Shown one piece after another: positions 63,167-64,000 of a DNA stretch of 64,000 nt. How positions within the stretch are numbered: position 1 is the first letter of the stretch; the number at the start of each line of letters is the position of its first letter. This stretch comes from Aureimonas endophytica. Its GTDB lineage: Bacteria > Pseudomonadota > Alphaproteobacteria > Rhizobiales > Rhizobiaceae. A model generated the notes under the pieces. It was not told the DNA's origin. It was given only the letters and a program-made list of their open reading frames with translations, and ran no database searches. The position numbers and the translations under genes are program-made. The stretch lies in contig NZ_BMIQ01000006.1 of assembly GCF_014642635.1 (NCBI RefSeq), positions 1 to 64,000 of the forward strand, written 5' to 3'.

Positions 63167-63825
63167 TGGATACGCTCGTCTCGCAAGGCCCCGTCCCGAC
63201 CAGCGCCACCGTCGAGGAGGCGGCGCGCCAGCGCATCGATCTCCAGGTCATCGCCGATCTCGTGCGGCCGGGCGCCCGGGTGCTCGATGTCGGCTGCGGC
63301 GACGGCGCTCTCCTCAGCCTTCTTCAGGAAAAGCGCGGCGTCGACGGGCGCGGGGTCGAACTCAGCCAGGTCGGCGTCAACGAATGCGTGGCGCGCGGCC
63401 TGTCCGTCATCCAGGGCGATGCCGACCGCGATCTCGTCCACTATCCGGACGACGCCTTCGACTACGTGATCCTGTCGCAGACCATCCAGGCGACGCGCCA
63501 GCCCAAACTCGTCTTGTCGGAACTCCTCCGGATCGGCGAGCGGGCCATCGTCTCCTTCCCGAATTTCGGGCATTGGACGATCCGCCTGTCGCTCGGCTTC
63601 ACCGGCCGCATGCCGGTGACGCGCAACATCCCCTATTCCTGGCACGACACGCCGAACATCCATTTCTGCACCATCCGCGACTTCGTCGAACTGACGAAGG
63701 AACTCGGCGCGCGCATCGAGACCTCGGTCGCGCTCGATGCCAATGGCAACCGGCTCGGCATGAAGCTGCCCTGGGAATTCTGGAACCTCTTCGGCCAGCA
63801 AGGCGTGTTCGTGCTGAGCCGGTGA
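63166..63825 (+). CDS. metW: methionine biosynthesis protein MetW
   Basis: 219 aa. SAM-methyltransferase-like fold with RVLDVGCGDGALL (about 39-51) and the MetW phrases ILSQTIQATRQPK and FPNFGHWTIRL. Works with MetX; shares its stop with the metW start. Nearly always paired with metX in alphaproteobacteria. Confidence 0.95.
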   Translation: MDTLVSQGPVPTSATVEEAARQRIDLQVIADLVRPGARVLDVGCGDGALLSLLQEKRGVDGRGVELSQVGVNECVARGLSVIQGDADRDLVHYPDDAFDYVILSQTIQATRQPKLVLSELLRIGERAIVSFPNFGHWTIRLSLGFTGRMPVTRNIPYSWHDTPNIHFCTIRDFVELTKELGARIETSVALDANGNRLGMKLPWEFWNLFGQQGVFVLSR

Positions 63826-63828
63826 GGC

Positions 63829-64000
63829 TCAGCGAAGACGGAAGAGGACGAAAGCGACGAAGGCCCGTCGATCCGCCTCGGGCGCTGCCATGAACGTCTG
63901 GATCGCCGCCTCGCACTCGTCGATATCGTCGGCGACTTCCTGCGCCGTGAACGAGCAGATCGGATCGTAGTCCGCCAGATGGCGCTTCGTCTGCATGCGC
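63829..64000 (-). CDS. 3' end of a HEPN-like protein gene (partial)
   Basis: 56 codons plus stop; the 5' part lies beyond the window. The readable end has KRHLADYDP, ECEAAIQTF and DRRAFVAFVLF, which resembles the C-terminus of a common rhizobial HEPN-superfamily protein, where KRH-ADYDP precedes a helical tail. The Met at 63996 looks internal. Recognition is by memory of the family. Confidence 0.5.
   Translation of the reverse strand, partial: RMQTKRHLADYDPICSFTAQEVADDIDECEAAIQTFMAAPEADRRAFVAFVLFRLR

Overview
The window is GC-rich, densely coded chromosomal DNA. Gene content and order point to an alphaproteobacterium of the Hyphomicrobiales (Rhizobiales), perhaps near Aurantimonadaceae. The evidence is the lysC-ptsP-prfA-prmC-DUF4167 run, the SurA-like PPIase-argJ-GNAT-mutT block divergent from secA, aerobic cobS/cobT, metX-metW divergent from chorismate mutase-hisC-tyrA, an rhizobial iron-control (Irr/ICE-type) motif at dps, and GC-rich palindromic intergenic repeats of the kind common in rhizobia. 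The placement rests on recognised families and synteny, not on a search.

Layout. 1-617: leader and strong promoter of an rRNA operon that reads leftwards out of the window. 618-10.1 kb: an envelope region with an M23 peptidase, two tandem L,D-transpeptidases and an extensin-like peptidase, plus a LysR regulator beside a DUF1127-like gene, two aldo/keto reductases and a PRC-barrel protein. 10.2-20.3 kb (minus): clpB with a heat-shock-type promoter, then DUF4167, prmC, prfA, ptsP and lysC. 20.5-25.5 kb (plus): ubiG, an unknown ORF, dps with paired Irr-like operators, and a soluble hybrid histidine kinase. 25.5-28.4 kb (minus): two tandem DUF1289 proteins, DUF1178, nitrilase, glutaredoxin and ComF. 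28.5-33.6 kb: a methyltransferase (plus), then on the minus strand an orphan Flp pilin pair, mutT, GNAT, argJ and a PPIase. 33.9-36.6 kb: secA. 36.6-37.7 kb: palindromic repeats flank a PCu(A)C-like protein without copper ligands. 37.7-41.1 kb (minus): a YafK-like lipoprotein, accA, xerD and a small membrane protein. 41.2-43.0 kb: aroK-aroB. 43.0-44.6 kb (minus): a secreted unknown, DUF1275 and BolA. 44.7-49.4 kb (plus): J-domain protein, cobS, cobT and a phytase-like esterase. 49.5-53.2 kb (minus): chemoreceptor, single-domain response regulator, hpt and a small membrane protein. 53.4-56.8 kb (plus): ftsE-ftsX, a YdcF-like protein and plsC. 56.7-58.3 kb: ChaC and DUF2125. 58.4-61.8 kb (minus): a small nuclease-like protein, tyrA, hisC and chorismate mutase. 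61.9-63.8 kb: metX-metW. The window ends in the 3' part of a HEPN-like gene.

Most genes are housekeeping and arranged in tightly packed units with 4-base (ATGA/GTGA) or 5-base (TGATG) stop/start overlaps. Functional groupings are peptidoglycan remodelling, aromatic amino acid synthesis (aroK, aroB, chorismate mutase, hisC, tyrA), methionine synthesis, cobalt chelation and division (ftsEX). No prophage, insertion sequence, tRNA or CRISPR array was found. The points most worth a second look are a free-standing protein resembling the RNase-fold domain of phage polyvalent/MuF toxins, the Irr-box layout at dps, the DUF4167 protein with NRD repeats and two AT-hook-like motifs, and the copper-ligand-free PCu(A)C protein.
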